64,000 nt of DNA from Phylloscopus collybita (Eukaryota; Chordata; Aves; Passeriformes; Phylloscopidae), in contig JAJNNQ010000093.1 of the NCBI GenBank assembly GCA_027886175.1, positions 248,001-312,000 of the forward strand. Reading direction: 5' to 3'. A program made the position numbers and the translations under genes. Each line of letters opens with the position of its first letter. Position 1 is the first letter of the stretch. This document shows, piece after piece, positions 62,401 through 64,000 of the stretch. The notes under the pieces are model-generated. The model did no database searches. It saw only the letters and a list, made by a program, of their open reading frames with translations, and had not been told where the DNA came from.

Positions 62401-63850
62401 TTTCCCATGGAAATGGGCCACTATTCATGTCTAATTTTTACTGCCTGCCGCTGGGATTCCATGCAAATGCGAATATCTCCCGGGTGCAATCAAACACCAG
62501 ATGGAAGTTTCTCTGCCCTTGTATTGCCAAAGACCTCCTTCAAACTGACATCAGGAACATAGGATGGATAATTTGTCTTTCCATGGAAAAGGACCACCGT
62601 TCCTGTCTAATGCTGTCTGCCTGGCACTGTGGTTATGACTGCTGAAGTTCCATACAAATGAGGATATCTCCCAGATGCAATATGCCACCAGATGGAAGTT
62701 TGTCAGCTCTAGCAGTGCCAAAGGCCTCCTTCAAACTGACATTCGGAACCTGGCCTGGAGACATTGGTTTCCTACGGAAAAGGTCCACCGTTCATTTTTA
62801 ATGCGGTCGGTCTGCAACTGGGATTCTGAGTACTATAATTCCACTAAAATTCTATACAAATGAGGATATCTCCCAGGTGCAATCTACCACCAGATGGAAG
62901 TTTGTCTGCTCTTGCAGTGCCAAAGGCCTCCTTTATACTGACATTCGGAACCTGGCGTGGAGACTTTGGTTTCCTATGGAAAAGGCCCACCGTTCGTGTT
63001 TAATTCTCCCTGTCTGCAACTGGGCTTCTGAGTACTAAAATACCACTAAAATTCCATACAAATAAGGACATCTACGAGGTGCGATCCACCACGAGATGGA
63101 AGTTTGTCTGCCCTTGTAGTGCCAAAGGCCTCCTACAAACTGACATCAGGAGCCTGGGTTGGAGACTTTGTTTTCCCATGGAAAAGGGCCACCGTTCGTG
63201 TCTAATGCTGTCTGCCTGCCACTGGGCTTCTATCTGCTGAAATTCCATACAAATGAGGATATCTTCCCGATGCAATCAACCACCAGACGGAAGTTTCTCT
63301 GCCCTTGTACTGTCAATGGCCTACTAAAACCTGACATCGGGAACGTGGTGTGGAGACTTTGGCTTCCCTAGGAAAAGGACCACCGTTCCTGTCTAATGCG
63401 GTCTGCCTGGCACTGTGGTTATGACTGCTGAAGGTCCATACAAATGAGGATATCTCCCAGGAGCAATCTACCACCAGGTGGAAGTTTGTCTGCCCTTGTG
63501 GTGCCAAAGGCCTCCTAGTAACGGACATCAGGAATGTGGGGTGGAGACTTTGGTTTCCCATAAAAATGGGCCACCGTTCGTGTCTAATGCTGTCTGCCTG
63601 CCACTGGGGATCTTCGTAATAAAATTCCAATAAAATTCCATAGAAATGAGGATAACTCCCAGGTGCAATCTACCACCAGATGGAAGTTTTTCTGCCTGTA
63701 TGTTGGAAAAGGCCTCCTACAAAGTGACATCAGCAATGAGCGCGGAGATTTGGGTTTCCCATGGAAATGGGCCACCTTTCGTGTCTAACGGTGTCTGCCT
63801 GCCACTGGGATTATGCCTTGTAAAATCCCATACAAATGAGGATATCTTCC
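59450..63850 (-). repeat. Gapped direct copy of the region 30.7-36.9 kb
   Basis: Collinear matches in the same orientation: 59,454-60,450 to 30,724-31,720 (offset 28,730); 61,657-62,408 to 35,062-35,813 (offset 26,595); 63,072-63,371 to 36,301-36,600 (offset 26,771). Parts between resemble 33.1-34.0 kb. The solo LTR is absent: the corresponding satellite around 61,205-61,245 is uninterrupted (GAAACGTAGGATGGATAATT). Confidence 0.72.
63580..63850 (-). repeat. Inverted partner of 3,350-3,620
   Basis: Reverse-complement match with position sum 67,197. Both sides share the rare monomer variant containing ATTGCTGATGTCACTTTGTA and CAACATACAGGCAGA, seen together nowhere else. It links the extreme left satellite segment with the extreme right of the window. 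Confidence 0.7.
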
Positions 63851-64000
63851 AGATAGAGTCTACCACCAGATGAAAGTTTGTCTGCCCTTGTAATGCCAAT
63901 GGCCTCCTACACACTGACATCAGGATTCTGGAGAGGACGCTTTGGTTTCCCATGGAAAAGGGGCACCTTGGTGTTTAATGCTGTCTCCTTGCCACTGGGC

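Larger units (their letters stand above)
34434..64000 (-). repeat. 191-bp satellite array, reverse, to the window end
   Basis: About 150 reverse-orientation monomers, running off the end of the window in mid-monomer. It is organised in large near-identical blocks listed separately. Apart from satellite I see no gene, RNA or mobile element in these 29.6 kb. Confidence 0.95.

Noticed and set aside
2268..63953. Recurrent open frames of about 60-150 codons (mostly 74) on both strands of the satellite
   Set aside because: They recur at the satellite period, begin at the ATG in CCATGGG and end at the TGA in TTCCTGATGTC of the next monomer. Their similarity to one another only reflects monomer similarity, and overlapping frames are open on the opposite strand.
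2094..64000. CENP-B box in the satellite (TTCGTGTCTAATGCTG on the reverse strand)
   Set aside because: The word starts like the box (TTCG) but lacks the required A at the central position and the CGGG end, in all monomers I inspected.
2094..64000. CRISPR array
   Set aside because: The repeats are contiguous with no unique spacers, the units are 191-202 bp, and the context is eukaryotic.

Overview
The window looks like a block of constitutive heterochromatin from a vertebrate, most likely a bird and possibly a songbird. It carries no recognisable host gene. Three things point to a bird. The bulk is a tandem satellite with a 191-bp period. It holds a degenerate endogenous retrovirus with a class II (alpha/beta-like) pol and an Env transmembrane subunit laid out like that of avian sarcoma/leukosis viruses. 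The organism call is an inference: I recall a 191-bp centromeric satellite from zebra finch (Tgut191A) but could not align it here.

Layout. 1-2,093 is a G-rich minisatellite with a 21-bp unit. 2,094-4,990 is the 191-bp satellite in forward orientation. 4,991-8,728 is an internally deleted provirus: 79 bp of 5' LTR, a pol remnant (RNase H and integrase) with three in-frame stops, an env with one in-frame stop, a polypurine tract and a full 3' LTR. It is flanked by a 6-bp target duplication. 8,735-26,712 is forward satellite, interrupted by a 368-bp solo LTR (22,024-22,391). At about 26,712 the array switches strand once, and every monomer from there to 64,000 is in reverse orientation, interrupted by an inverted copy of the same solo LTR (34,060-34,427).

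Large-scale structure. The right half is a rearranged mirror image of the left half. A high-identity inverted repeat pairs 16,180-23,537 with 32,914-38,913; the right arm lacks 1,358 bp, and both arms carry the solo LTR with the same imperfect target duplication. The outer continuation of the left arm (about 14,940-16,386) is mirrored at about 42,820-44,260, displaced by inserted satellite. That block occurs three times on the right (starting about 42.5, 49.0 and 51.9 kb). Multi-kilobase direct duplications with offsets of 5,668, 6,454 and 2,930 bp fill 38.9-54 kb, and 59.4-63.9 kb is a direct, gapped copy of 30.7-36.9 kb. Shared and unshared insertions give a relative history: local tandem duplication, then solo-LTR insertion, then inverted duplication, then further expansion of the right half.

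Nothing acts together as a functional pathway. The only former protein-coding content is the broken retroviral pol and env. The many short reading frames in the satellite and minisatellite are by-products of repetition. All alignments and identities were judged by eye, so boundaries are good to roughly tens of bases unless stated otherwise.
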